Notes under the pieces: model-generated
The model's input: the letters and a program-made list of their open reading frames with translations, nothing else
Databases searched by the model: none
What the model was told of the DNA's origin: nothing
In this document: one piece after another, positions 63,728 through 64,000 of the stretch
How positions within the stretch are numbered: position 1 is the first letter of the stretch
How the letters are laid out: each line of letters begins with the position of its first letter
Origin: Ochromonas danica
Lineage: Eukaryota > Sar > Chrysophyceae > Chromulinales > Chromulinaceae
DNA length: 64,000 nt
Reading direction: 5' to 3'
Assembly: GCA_015146655.1 (NCBI GenBank)
Contig: VKHL01000124.1
Location: forward strand, 22,564 to 86,563
Made by a program: the position numbers and the translations under genes

Positions 63728-64000
63728 CTATTTCATACCGGCAGCAGTAGCATGATGTCCACCAGTCACTAGCAGAGCCAATAGGGAGGAGAGACACGTC
63801 TGTGGATCATAACGCAGATCACCAGAGGGACCAAGCAGCGACTGGAAGGAAGTCAACAAGATCACATCGTGCGCTCGTCGCAGTTGGTATCCAACAAGAG
63901 TGGTACTGTAATTTATTGCGAGGAACCAACTTTTGGACAACATCCGCCACCACTGACTTGTCCACGTCAATATTGTCGAAAACTGTCACTGCTACAGTGG
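63728..64000 (-). CDS. C-terminal end of an unidentified gene (5' part off the window)
   Basis: The minus strand is open from the right edge to a stop at 63728. The last residues read VILLTSFQSLLG, then LSSLLALLVTGGHHATAAGMK. The GGHHATAAG ending is reminiscent of the DHHA1 glycine/histidine loop at the end of DHH-family phosphoesterases (usually GGGHP-AAG). The resemblance is short, so the family assignment is tentative. The reading frame near the edge is not certain. Confidence 0.4.

Overview
The window is nuclear DNA of a eukaryote. Genes carry GT-AG introns, there is a spliceosomal U2 snRNA gene, an interstitial TTAGGG-type telomeric tract, long (GT)n/(AC)n microsatellites, and many homopolymeric Ser/Thr/Gly/Glu runs in proteins. 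The gene set (dynein roadblock light chain, Sec61 gamma, Rab2-like GTPase, SLC35B1-type transporter, ShK-domain prolyl 4-hydroxylase, PPR protein, CDKAL1, SHQ1, USB1, formin) fits a unicellular protist, perhaps an alga or stramenopile-like lineage. The species cannot be fixed from the sequence alone.

Left region (1-21 kb): four minus-strand paralogues (A, B, C, D) of a recently expanded family I do not recognise as a named one. Each has a hydrophobic N-terminus (lost in A), a Glu/Lys-rich coiled coil with internal tandem repeats, a conserved junction motif, and then a string of ankyrin repeats. Nearly every ankyrin repeat is one 102-bp exon with phase-0 introns on both sides. The introns between repeats share a long, well conserved sequence. 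Copies B, C and D are each followed upstream by an intact (D) or degraded (B, C) 3' end of a glutathione S-transferase gene, so the duplicated unit spanned both genes. The C-side GST relic ends at about ten CCCTAA units. A CoA-binding-domain gene lies between C and D.

Middle region (21-60 kb): ordinary housekeeping genes in both orientations. In order: low-complexity protein, prolyl 4-hydroxylase, RRM protein, TPR-FH1-FH2 formin, Gal3ST-like sulfotransferase, unknown 298-aa protein, PPR protein, coiled-coil protein, roadblock light chain, USB1, SHQ1, Rab2-like, unknown 184-aa ORF, U2 snRNA (plus a truncated U2 copy), CDKAL1, four-TM protein, SLC35B1-like transporter, Sec61 gamma, HxxxDG acyltransferase and a small ankyrin protein. 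A palindrome-like TTAACTTAA / CTTAAGTTAA element recurs just upstream of several start codons.

Right region (60-64 kb): a fifth member (E) of the coiled-coil/ankyrin family on the plus strand, head-to-head with an unrelated ankyrin gene, then the C-terminal end of another gene at the right edge.

The candidate for a previously undescribed system is the A-E family. It combines a putative membrane anchor, a copy-variable coiled coil and a cassette array of frame-neutral ankyrin exons. That layout would allow repeats to be gained, lost, exchanged or alternatively spliced without breaking the frame. Function is inference only. Exon boundaries were derived by eye from splice consensus, frame and homology between copies, without transcript data.
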